64,000 nt of DNA. It comes from Herbiconiux moechotypicola (GTDB taxonomy: Bacteria; Actinomycetota; Actinomycetes; Actinomycetales; Microbacteriaceae). Numbering within the stretch: position 1 is the first letter of the stretch; each line of letters opens with the position of its first letter. Below the pieces are notes generated by a model, which was given only the letters and a program-made list of their open reading frames with translations, made no database searches and was not told the DNA's origin. A program made the translations under genes and the position numbers. The stretch lies in assembly GCF_024979255.1 (NCBI RefSeq), contig NZ_JANLCN010000005.1, positions 1-64,000 on the forward strand, in the 5' to 3' direction. Below, piece after piece: positions 1-7,394 of the stretch.

Positions 1-133
1 GAGATCAGCCCGATGAAGAGCATGGGCCGCCTGGAAAGGATCCAGCCCGGCCCCGTGGTCGTGGGGGGGGGGGGCACTTGGCGACCGGTCGATCGGGAGT
101 GCGGGATGCGCGGCCGGGGGTGAGTGGTCGGGC
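1..133. other. Left edge with no confident gene; 12-G homopolymer
   Basis: No complete gene is visible. On the minus strand an open frame near bases 23-1 reads MLFIGLI, which could be the start or middle of a membrane protein running off the edge, but it has no convincing ribosome site. Bases 63-74 are twelve consecutive G residues, unusual even for this GC content. Confidence 0.3.
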
Positions 134-1915
134 TCAGGTGCGCGAGCCGAGGGCGACGTGCACGGAGCGCACAGCGCTGGCACCCTCGCCGACGGCGGCG
201 GCGACGCGTTTCATCGAGCCGAGGCGCACGTCGCCCGCGGCGAAGACGGCGGGCACGCTGGTCTCGTAGGCGAGGGGCGCCCGGCCGAGGAGGCGGTAGG
301 CCTCGGGCATTTCGTCGCCCTCGCGCGCGATCTGCGCATCCGTCAGCACGAAGCCCGCGTGGTCAGTGAGCACTCGCAGCTCCGAGGCAGTTGCCGCGAT
401 CGACGCGGTGCTCGCGCCCGACCCGGAATCCACGCTGACTGCACCGGCCGCGCTCGCCCCGCAGCCCGCATCCGCCACCTGCAGCCACCCCGTCGACGGC
501 TCGGCCCCGATGAAGCAGAACAGCCCGCTGCAGTCCTGGTCGACCGCGATCCCGCTCGCCCGGTCGGTGAGCGTCACGCCCGCGAGCGCCGTGTCGCCGT
601 GCAGCGCCGTCACCTCGGTGCGGGTGCGGATCGTCACGCGACGGTGCGCCTTCAGTCGCTCCACGAGGTAGGCCGACATGGTGGCCCCGAGCTCGTCGCG
701 GCGCGCCGCGATGGTGACGCTCGCGCCGTGCTCGGCGAGGAAGAGCGCCGCCTGCCCCGACGAGTTCGCTCCGCCCACCACGGTCACCGCGGTCTGCCCG
801 CACGCCCGCGCCTCGAGCTCGGTGGCCGCATAGTAGATGCCCGCACCCTCGAACCGCGACCACCCGGGCAGCGGCAGCGAGCGGTACTGCGCCCCGGTGG
901 CGATGATGATCGAGCGCGCCTGCACCATCGCGTCGTCGTCGAGCGTGAGGCGCAGTGGCCCGTCGACGGTGTCGAGCCGCATCACCCGGCACGGGCTGTA
1001 GAGGTGCGCCCCGAACTTCTCGGCCTGCACCATCGCGCGCCCGGTGAGCTCAGCGCCGCTGAGGCCGGAGGGGAACCCCAGGTAGTTCTCGATGCGCGAG
1101 CTCGCCGCCGCCTGCCCACCGGTCGCGGTGGCCTCGAGCAGCACGGTTCGCAGCCCTTCCGAGGCCCCGTACATCGCAGCGGCGAGCCCCGCGGGCCCGG
1201 CCCCGATCACGGCCAGGTCGACGATCTTTGACCCCCAGCTGCGCGGCACCGACAGCCCGATGTTCTCGGCCAGGATGCCCGGGGTGGCGTTCCGCAGCAC
1301 GGCGTCGGGCAGGATGACGGCCGGCAGGTCGTCGGCCGTGAGCTCCGCCGCGCGAAGCAGCGACTGGCCGTCGAGACTGTCGCAGTCGAACCAGGTGTGC
1401 GCCAGCTGCTGCCGCGCCGCGAAGGTGCGGAGTGCCAGCGCCCGCGACGACAGGCTGCTGCCGATGATCTCGATGCCCCGCGCCCCTGCCGTGCGCTGCA
1501 GCTTGCTGCGCCGGGCCACGAGCGCCCGCAGCAGCAGGTCGGAGATGTCGGGCTCCTCGGCCATCAGCCGCCGGAACTCCTTCTGCGTGATGCGCACCAC
1601 CCGCGCCGGCTCGGCCACCCGTCCGGTGAGGAAGATGCGCTGCCCGGTGAGCAGGTTGAGCTCGCCCACGAAGTCGTTCGCCTCGAACCGCGCGATCACC
1701 TCGGCAGGGGCGTCGACCGTGGCGGCCTGCTCGAGGTCGATCGACCCCTCGAGGATCACGATGAGGTCGGGCGCGGCCTCCCCAGACTCGAAGACGGTGT
1801 CTCCCACGGCCACCGTCTCCTCGGCGCCGTATGCGACGAGCCGGCCCAGCTGTTCCGTGGTCAGCACCGGATGTGCGGCGCGGATCAGCTCCTCCATCGG
1901 CACGTCGTTCCCCAT
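134..1915 (-). CDS. cNMP-binding domain / thioredoxin-reductase-like FAD oxidoreductase
   Basis: A 593-residue cytoplasmic flavoprotein. Residues about 1-140 form a cyclic-nucleotide-binding (CAP-type) beta-roll. Residues about 145-215 look like a thioredoxin/glutaredoxin-type segment without a CxxC. From about 230 a pyridine-nucleotide disulfide oxidoreductase begins, with GAGPAG at 237-242 binding FAD and a second dinucleotide motif VVGGANSSGQAA. The C-terminal FAD motif is FAAGDVR. Where true thioredoxin reductases carry CATC, this protein reads YYAATE, so it cannot use the usual dithiol relay. A low-complexity Ser/Ala/Gly stretch is inserted near the C-terminus. The open frame extends upstream, but I chose the ATG at 1915 because the CAP-like domain begins there and the upstream part looks non-coding. 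A TAGGCT hexamer lies seven bases before it. The substrate is unknown. Confidence 0.85.
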   Translation of the reverse strand: MGNDVPMEELIRAAHPVLTTEQLGRLVAYGAEETVAVGDTVFESGEAAPDLIVILEGSIDLEQAATVDAPAEVIARFEANDFVGELNLLTGQRIFLTGRVAEPARVVRITQKEFRRLMAEEPDISDLLLRALVARRSKLQRTAGARGIEIIGSSLSSRALALRTFAARQQLAHTWFDCDSLDGQSLLRAAELTADDLPAVILPDAVLRNATPGILAENIGLSVPRSWGSKIVDLAVIGAGPAGLAAAMYGASEGLRTVLLEATATGGQAAASSRIENYLGFPSGLSGAELTGRAMVQAEKFGAHLYSPCRVMRLDTVDGPLRLTLDDDAMVQARSIIIATGAQYRSLPLPGWSRFEGAGIYYAATELEARACGQTAVTVVGGANSSGQAALFLAEHGASVTIAARRDELGATMSAYLVERLKAHRRVTIRTRTEVTALHGDTALAGVTLTDRASGIAVDQDCSGLFCFIGAEPSTGWLQVADAGCGASAAGAVSVDSGSGASTASIAATASELRVLTDHAGFVLTDAQIAREGDEMPEAYRLLGRAPLAYETSVPAVFAAGDVRLGSMKRVAAAVGEGASAVRSVHVALGSRT

Positions 1916-2021
1916 GGCGACGAGCCTAGCTCGCGCATCCTGCTCGATGCGTGGTGCCGGGTGACTCACCGGGGGCCACCCGGGCATCCGTGTTGCCGGG
2001 CGGCGAACGGATGCGCGTGGG

Positions 2022-2027
2022 TACGAT
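2022..2027 (+). promoter_or_regulatory. -10 element of a leaderless transcript (UBP gene)
   Basis: TACGAT followed by exactly six bases and then the GTG start at 2034. This spacing would put transcription initiation at or next to the first base of the start codon. Confidence 0.55.
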
Positions 2028-2033
2028 GCAAGG

Positions 2034-2381
2034 GTGAGCGGGATGCGCGGAATCGACGTCGAGGCAGTGCCGAGCGGAACGGGGTGCGCCGACTGCGACC
2101 CGCAGCACGGGTGGTGGCTGCACCTGCGGCGCTGCGCGGAGTGCGGGCACATCGGATGTTGCGACAGCTCGCCCTCGCAGCACGCCACGGCGCACGCGCG
2201 CACCTCGGGCCACCCGATCGTGCAGAGCTTCGAGCCGGGCGAGGACTGGTTCTGGGACTACGGCTCGGCGCAGTACGCGGAGGGGCCCGAGCTCGCCCCG
2301 CCCACCTCGCACCCGCTCGACCAGCCGGCGCCCGGGCCTGCCGGGCACGTGCCGCTGAACTGGCGAGAGCAGCTGCACTAG
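2034..2381 (+). CDS. UBP-type zinc-finger protein
   Basis: A 115-residue protein containing a ZnF-UBP domain, recognisable by ordered Cys/His pairs (GCADC, CAECGHIGCC, then HATAH and SGH) and the aromatic WFWDY segment typical of bacterial stand-alone UBP fingers. In eukaryotes the domain binds the C-terminus of ubiquitin. In actinobacteria these small proteins have no established partner. It starts with GTG. A TACGAT hexamer (2022-2027) sits six bases before the start, so the mRNA is probably leaderless. An ATG three codons downstream is the alternative start. It is divergent from the flavoprotein and its stop codon overlaps that of the convergent amine oxidase. Confidence 0.85.
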   Translation: MSGMRGIDVEAVPSGTGCADCDPQHGWWLHLRRCAECGHIGCCDSSPSQHATAHARTSGHPIVQSFEPGEDWFWDYGSAQYAEGPELAPPTSHPLDQPAPGPAGHVPLNWREQLH

Positions 2382-3820
2382 GCGGCTGCGATGTCGTCGA
2401 GGATCTCGGCGGCCGCTCGGTGCCCCGATCGGATGGCGCCGTCCATCCATCCCGACTTGACCGCGGTCTGGTCACCGGCGAAATGGATGCGGCCGACCGG
2501 GGTGGCGACGTGCGGCCACAGCCTGAGGAACTGGCCGGTGGTGTAGGTCACGTAGTCACCGCGGCTGAACCGCTCGGTGTTCCAGGAGTGGTAGTGTGCC
2601 CCCTCCGCCGCCTCCGAGATGCCGGGGAACATCGTCTCGAGTGCCTCTAGCGCCGCCGACAGCCGAGCGTCGTCGTCGAGGGCGTCCATGCGCTCGGCCT
2701 GCGGGCCCACCATGAAGAGGTCGAGGATGCCGCGTGATCCCGGAACGGCGAACGTGGCGTCGCGCATGATCGTCGCCAGCTCGGTGTCGGTACCGGTGAG
2801 GGCGATGACACCGCGGCCGTCGGGACGCCGCCAGACCCTCTCCTTGCACTGGATGAACAGGTGGGCCAGCGAGGTGCCCTTCAGCTCGTGCACCGCGGCC
2901 GCCTTCGCGGGCGGGAGTGCGGGCTCGATCGCGATCTCGTCGAGGCACGCGAACGGGATCGCCGAGATCACGTGGTCGGCGCGCAGCGCCGTTCGAGCAC
3001 CACGGCGCAGATAGCCGACCTCGACCCCGCGGTCGTCGTGACGGATGTCGGTGACTTCGCAGCCGTAGTCGATCACCGTGCCGAGGAGGGCGGCGAGCCG
3101 GTTCGCGATCGCGTCGTTCCCGCCCTCGATGACGGTGTAGCTCCCGGCCGTGCCGAGCCGCCTGAGGTCGGCCCACTGCTGCAAGAAGAACAGGGGCGAG
3201 ACGTCACGTCCGTTGTCACCGTAGCTGGCCAGGTGCGCGACTCGGATGAGCTCGACGGCATCGGGGCTCGCCCCGAGCGAGGCCAGCCACTCGAGCGCGT
3301 TGATCTCGTCGGCACCGTGGAGATGCGCGGGTGGCCACGACGGGTCGTCCACGTCACCGAGTCCGCCCTCGACGCGCGCAACGATGAGCTCGGCAAGGGC
3401 GTCGAGGTCGGCGTCGAGTTCATCGTCGTGAAGCTCTCCGGGCCAGGAGGCGGGTGTGAGGCTCCCGTCACGATTCCAGATCTCCGGGGTGGCCCCGTGG
3501 TGCAGGTAGCGTTCCCCGCGCAGGTAATGGAAGCCCCCGAGGTGCTCGGGTGACACGGGCACGAGACGGTCTTCGAGCCCGGTGAGCCTGATGTACTCCA
3601 TGAGGTGGTCGTGGTCGGTGGGAACGAACAGGGGGCCGGCTTCGGTGTGCATCCCGTCGGCGAACGGCCCGCGCACGCTGTGCACGCGGCCACCCGAGCG
3701 GGTGCGTGCCTCGAGCACGGTGACGTCGTGGCCGGCGCCGAGGAGCCGGCGGGCCGCGGCCATCCCCGCCATGCCGGCGCCGATGATCACGATGGAGCGG
3801 CGTTCGTCTGTGGCAGTCAT
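2378..3820 (-). CDS. Flavin monoamine oxidase family protein (FAD amine or L-amino-acid oxidase)
   Basis: A 480-residue flavoenzyme of the amine-oxidase superfamily. The N-terminus has the Rossmann FAD motif GAGMAG (14-19), followed by EARTRSGGRVHS. The C-terminus has the FAD-contacting AGDQTA and GWMDGAIRSG, typical of monoamine, putrescine and L-amino-acid oxidases. These enzymes oxidise an amine to an imine, releasing H2O2 and, after hydrolysis, ammonia and an aldehyde or keto acid. There is no signal peptide, so it should be cytoplasmic. The open frame extends further upstream, but the ATG at 3820 has a good ribosome site (GAGGGG) and begins only four bases after the stop of the RidA-like gene. 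It is the last gene of a run with permease, Lrp regulator, LLM oxygenase and ATP-grasp ligase, suggesting a substrate delivered by that permease. Confidence 0.88.
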   Translation of the reverse strand: MTATDERRSIVIIGAGMAGMAAARRLLGAGHDVTVLEARTRSGGRVHSVRGPFADGMHTEAGPLFVPTDHDHLMEYIRLTGLEDRLVPVSPEHLGGFHYLRGERYLHHGATPEIWNRDGSLTPASWPGELHDDELDADLDALAELIVARVEGGLGDVDDPSWPPAHLHGADEINALEWLASLGASPDAVELIRVAHLASYGDNGRDVSPLFFLQQWADLRRLGTAGSYTVIEGGNDAIANRLAALLGTVIDYGCEVTDIRHDDRGVEVGYLRRGARTALRADHVISAIPFACLDEIAIEPALPPAKAAAVHELKGTSLAHLFIQCKERVWRRPDGRGVIALTGTDTELATIMRDATFAVPGSRGILDLFMVGPQAERMDALDDDARLSAALEALETMFPGISEAAEGAHYHSWNTERFSRGDYVTYTTGQFLRLWPHVATPVGRIHFAGDQTAVKSGWMDGAIRSGHRAAAEILDDIAAA

Positions 3821-3824
3821 CGGG

Positions 3825-4226
3825 TCACCCCTCTTCCGGCCGGTACGCGATCGCGCCGATCTCGATGATCGACCCGGGGGCGGCCAGGGCGACACCGAGG
3901 ATCGTCCAGGCGGGGAACACCGGCCCGGTGATGTACCGCGCCTTGACCTCCAGGAACAACCCGAGCGTCTCGAACTCGGTGTGGTAGGTCTTCAGCTCGA
4001 CGATGTCGCTGAATCCCATCCCCGCCTCGGCGAGCACTTCGCCGAGGGCGTCGAAGGCGGCCACGATCTGGCCTTCGGGGTCGGGGATCGCGACGCCCTC
4101 CGCGTCGACACCGATTTGCCCCGAGACGATCAGCTGCCCACCCAGGCGGATCGCCGGTGAGTAGCCGTTCTGCTCGGCGACGGCGCGCTGAGACGAGGGG
4201 ATGATGCTTTCCGGACGTGTGGACAC
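3825..4226 (-). CDS. RidA/YjgF family protein lacking the catalytic arginine
   Basis: A 133-residue protein with the RidA fold. The hallmarks are SGQIGVDAEG, a C-terminal IIEIGAIA strand and the FPAWTILGVA segment. RidA enzymes hydrolyse reactive enamines and imines made by PLP enzymes and amine oxidases, using an arginine in an ARLP motif. Here that position is Leu114 (GVALAAPGS), so classic deaminase activity is not expected. It more likely belongs to the Rid subfamilies of unknown or altered specificity. GTG start. It lies between the APC permease (54-base gap) and the amine oxidase (4-base gap), a context that fits handling of imine products from the oxidase. Confidence 0.88.
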   Translation of the reverse strand: MSTRPESIIPSSQRAVAEQNGYSPAIRLGGQLIVSGQIGVDAEGVAIPDPEGQIVAAFDALGEVLAEAGMGFSDIVELKTYHTEFETLGLFLEVKARYITGPVFPAWTILGVALAAPGSIIEIGAIAYRPEEG

Positions 4227-4280
4227 GGGTGTACTGCCTTTCGAGGTGGGGGTGGATGACGGTTGGTCACCGGAGGTGAT

Positions 4281-5681
4281 TCAGTGCACGACCACGGTGC
4301 GCGAGCGTCGGTTCTTAAGGGCCTCTGCACCACCGCCGATCGCGGCGAGCACGACGAGCAGCGCGATCAAGAAGATCGACGACGCCGGTGACCCGCTCAG
4401 CAGGTCGAGGTTCGTGAAGGCGAGCACCACGATCGCGCCGAGTCCGAGCAGTGCGATCACCGGTGCGATCACCGTCGCCCAGAGGGGAGCGCGCCGCTGA
4501 TGAACCCTGAAGTACACGATCACCGCGATCGAGGTCGCGCACATGAGGATCAGCGCCGCGAGTCCGAGGCACCCGGAGAGGGGTGCGTAGATCTGCGAGA
4601 TCGGGTCGAGACCGAGTGCGGCCGTCACCACGAGCACGGCGATCACGATTCCAGACACCGCGATCGAGGCGTTCGCGGGAGAGCGATGGGTGGTGTGGAT
4701 GCGGCCGAACCAGGCCGGGATGAGACCGGCGGCGCTCATGCTCACCTGGTAGCGGTTCACCACGTTGTGGAAGGAGATGGCCGCCGCCAGGAGGCTGGTC
4801 AGCACGAGCACCTGCAGCACATCGCCGAAGACCGGACCCAGGTACTGGGCGGCGAGACCCGTGATGACGCCGGTGGGGTCGGCCGTGGCCGCCGCGACGG
4901 CATCCGGCCCCAGCGCCGACACCAGGAGGAACGCCGTCGCCGCGTAGAAGATCCCGATCGAGCCGACCGCGACCAGGGTCGCCCGGGGGATGGTGCGCTC
5001 GGGGTCCTTGGCCTCGGCGCGGAAGACGGTCGTGGCCTCGAACCCGAGAAAACAGAGGAAGGCGAACAGGAGGCCCAGTCCCGGTGCACCTGTCGCGGCC
5101 GTGGCGGGTGACAGGGAGTCGAGGGAGTAGCCCTCGCCGGGGCCGCGGCCGATGATCGCGACGTCGAGGACGACCACGAGGAGCGTCTCGGCGAGGAGGA
5201 GGATGCCGAGCGCCTTCGCGCTGAGGTCGATGTTGCGGTATCCGAGCACAGCGACGACTGCCGCCGCGAGGACCGCCCAGAGCCACCACGGGCTGTCCGT
5301 CCACCCCGAGACGCTGCCCACCAGCTGCGCGGCGAAGGCGCCGGCGTAGGCGAACAGTGCGATCAGGGTGAGTCCGTAGGCGCCGATGGCGAGGGTCGAC
5401 GCCGATCCGCCGGCGACAGACCCCAGGCCGGCCCGGATGTAGCTGAAGAATCCGCCCGCGTCATCGACGAACCGGCTCATCCGGGTGTAGCCCACGGAGA
5501 AGAGCAGAAGGATCAGACCGGCGATGATGAAGTAGACCGGGACGGCGACGTTCCCCGACAGCAGGAGCATGACGGGGATGATGCCGATCACGCAGGTCAG
5601 CGGTGCGGCCGCTGCCACCACCATGAGCACGATGGAGCCGACGGAGAGGTTCCGAGTGAGCGTCACGCGATTGTTCGTCAT
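4281..5681 (-). CDS. APC family amino acid/amine permease
   Basis: A 466-residue integral membrane protein with about twelve predicted transmembrane helices. The first helix region (SVGSIVLMVVAAAAPLTCV) and the loop FLGFEATTVFRAEAKDPERT match the amino acid-polyamine-organocation superfamily. It probably imports an amino acid or amine by proton symport. The open frame reaches back to 5981, but the upstream part overlaps the Lrp gene and reads as non-coding, so the ATG at 5681 is used. The 128-base gap before it is AT-rich for this genome and contains inverted repeats that are candidate Lrp sites. It resembles the permease at 40136, sharing the opening LxxNLSVGS-like and FEATxxFRxEAKDP motifs. 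Confidence 0.9.
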   Translation of the reverse strand: MTNNRVTLTRNLSVGSIVLMVVAAAAPLTCVIGIIPVMLLLSGNVAVPVYFIIAGLILLLFSVGYTRMSRFVDDAGGFFSYIRAGLGSVAGGSASTLAIGAYGLTLIALFAYAGAFAAQLVGSVSGWTDSPWWLWAVLAAAVVAVLGYRNIDLSAKALGILLLAETLLVVVLDVAIIGRGPGEGYSLDSLSPATAATGAPGLGLLFAFLCFLGFEATTVFRAEAKDPERTIPRATLVAVGSIGIFYAATAFLLVSALGPDAVAAATADPTGVITGLAAQYLGPVFGDVLQVLVLTSLLAAAISFHNVVNRYQVSMSAAGLIPAWFGRIHTTHRSPANASIAVSGIVIAVLVVTAALGLDPISQIYAPLSGCLGLAALILMCATSIAVIVYFRVHQRRAPLWATVIAPVIALLGLGAIVVLAFTNLDLLSGSPASSIFLIALLVVLAAIGGGAEALKNRRSRTVVVH

Positions 5682-5712
5682 GCCAGAAGCATGCAGATGC
5701 TCCTGTTTCGGG

Positions 5713-5760
5713 CAGATTTCAGGGCAAAATAATCTGGAGATGGGCTTTTTCTGCGCAGAA
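5713..5760 (-). promoter_or_regulatory. Candidate Lrp operator region before the APC permease
   Basis: Two symmetric elements lie between the Lrp gene and the permease start. CAGATT and AATCTG (5713-5718 and 5731-5736) are inverted around 12 bases, and TTCTGCGCAGAA (5749-5760) is a perfect 12-base palindrome. The region is clearly richer in A+T than its surroundings. Lrp/AsnC proteins often bind several such degenerate sites upstream of a transporter they control. This is an inference from position and symmetry only. Confidence 0.45.
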
Positions 5761-5809
5761 TCTGCGGCAGTGGGCCCTGCCAGCCGCTGGGATCCGGAAT
5801 TCCTGCGGG

Positions 5810-6334
5810 CTAGGCAGGAGGCGGAACATCGCCCAGGATCTCGGACCAGCCGCTCAGATGATCCATGTACTGCGCTCCGACGAGGTGCTCGAAGAGCAGT
5901 TGCGTCCGCGTCGACGCGACGGCCGTGTCGGAGTTGAAGTACGTCGCGACGACCTCGCGAAGCTGTTCCGTGGAGGTGCACCCGACATGGATGAGGAAAT
6001 CATCGGGACCACCGAGGTACGACACCGACACCACCCATGGCATGTGCACGATCTTCGTCGCATAGGAGTCGAGCTCGGTGCGCAGGCGCATCCGCACCGC
6101 GATCACCGCCTGAACGGGAAGCCCGACCGCCGTCCAATCCAGTTGCGCATGGATCGACTGCACGAGACCGTCGTCCCGGAGAGCGCGAAGGCGGGCCGAC
6201 GTCGTCGAGGGAGACGCGTGCACGCGTTCGGCGAGGTCGTTGTTCGAGATCCTCCCGTCCCGCGCCAGCTCCCAGAGGATGAGCCGATCGAGTTCGTCGA
6301 TCTCGCGGGGCTTCCGCCCCCGGGTCTCTGTCAT
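5810..6334 (-). CDS. Lrp/AsnC family transcriptional regulator
   Basis: A 174-residue regulator. Residues about 12-60 form the AsnC-type winged HTH (LDRLILWELARDGRISNNDLAERV, then a recognition helix with SPSTTSARLRAL). Residues about 75-150 form the RAM ligand-binding ferredoxin-like domain, with VSVSYLGGPDDFLIHV. Such proteins sense amino acids or related effectors and form dimers to octamers. The ATG at 6334 has a strong ribosome site (GGAGGCGAG). The gene starts 13 bases after the stop of the LLM oxygenase and precedes the APC permease, so it is probably the local regulator of this uptake and degradation block. Confidence 0.93.
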   Translation of the reverse strand: MTETRGRKPREIDELDRLILWELARDGRISNNDLAERVHASPSTTSARLRALRDDGLVQSIHAQLDWTAVGLPVQAVIAVRMRLRTELDSYATKIVHMPWVVSVSYLGGPDDFLIHVGCTSTEQLREVVATYFNSDTAVASTRTQLLFEHLVGAQYMDHLSGWSEILGDVPPPA

Positions 6335-6347
6335 CTCGCCTCCACGG

Positions 6348-7394
6348 CTAGCCTCCCACGTGCGTGGCGACCTCGCCGCGCACCAGCGGGACGACCTGCT
6401 CGGCGAAGCGCTCGAGCTCTGTGAGTGCCGGGGAGAACTGCAGCAGCAGCGTGTCGACGCCGACGGCCTCGAACGCGAGGATCTTCTCGGCGACCTGTTC
6501 GGGTGTGCCCACGAAGCCCGGGCGGAGGCCGCGGTTCGAGACCGAGTAGTCCTTGAGGTCGACGGCGGTGTCGAGGTGCGAGCGCGACACGAACTCCTGG
6601 TACGACTCGTAGGCGGCGCCGTGGCGCACATCCGTGATGCGTTCGAGCTCGGCCTGGGCCTCCTGCTCGGTGTCGCGCGCGATGGCGTACGCGGCCATGC
6701 CGACGTGCTCGAACGGCTCACGCCCGAGCTCTTCACGCCGCCGCCGCATGTCGCCGATCTTCGCGGCGAGCTCGTCGACGGTGCCGCCGTGGGTGAGGTA
6801 GGCGTCGGCGAACCCCGAAATGGCCTGCCGGCCCGCCTCGCTCTCGCCGCCCGCATAGATCAGGGGGAGCACCTCGGGTTTGGGCTCGAGGTAGGTGCCC
6901 TCGAAGTCGAAGGAGGGGCCGTGATGGGTGAACGGGGTCTGCGTCCACAGGCCGCGCAGCACGTCCACGTACTCGGCCGTGAGAGCATAGCGGTCGTCGT
7001 GCTCGTGGAACTCCACGCCGTACTGCCTGGCCTCCTCGGCCCACCACGACGACACCACGTTGAGGGTGAAGCGGTTGCCCGCGATGGCCTGGATGGTGGT
7101 GGCCTGCTTCGCGGTGAGCGCCGGCGGGTGGTAGCTCGGGCGCAGCGCCACCATGAGCTCGAGGGTGGAGGTGACGGCGGCGAGAGCCGTGGTGGTGGCC
7201 CAGGCGTCGAAGGTGGGGCCGGCGTACCCGCGGATGTCGTTGAGGTTGAGCTCGGGCACGAGGGTGAGGTCGAAGCCCACCCGCTCGGCGGTCTGCGCGA
7301 TCTCGGCCAGGTGGGGGAAGGTGAGCGGGATCTGCTCGTCGTCGACGTTGCGGAGCCAGCCGCCGAACACCGGGGTCCAGTAGCCGAACCTCAC
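6348..7394 (-). CDS. LLM class flavin-dependent monooxygenase (SsuD/SfnG-like)
   Basis: A 348-residue TIM-barrel luciferase-like monooxygenase. It begins FGYWTPVFGGWLRNV and carries the conserved GNRFTLNVVSSWWAEEARQYG region and FVGTPEQVAEK near the end, close to the alkanesulfonate and dimethylsulfone monooxygenase groups. These enzymes use reduced FMN and O2 to oxygenate C-S, C-N or aldehyde substrates and need a flavin reductase, which is not encoded nearby. Its GTG start overlaps the TGA of the ATP-grasp gene by four bases (GTGA), so the two are translationally coupled and likely act on the same compound. The true substrate is unknown. Confidence 0.9.
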   Translation of the reverse strand: MRFGYWTPVFGGWLRNVDDEQIPLTFPHLAEIAQTAERVGFDLTLVPELNLNDIRGYAGPTFDAWATTTALAAVTSTLELMVALRPSYHPPALTAKQATTIQAIAGNRFTLNVVSSWWAEEARQYGVEFHEHDDRYALTAEYVDVLRGLWTQTPFTHHGPSFDFEGTYLEPKPEVLPLIYAGGESEAGRQAISGFADAYLTHGGTVDELAAKIGDMRRRREELGREPFEHVGMAAYAIARDTEQEAQAELERITDVRHGAAYESYQEFVSRSHLDTAVDLKDYSVSNRGLRPGFVGTPEQVAEKILAFEAVGVDTLLLQFSPALTELERFAEQVVPLVRGEVATHVGG

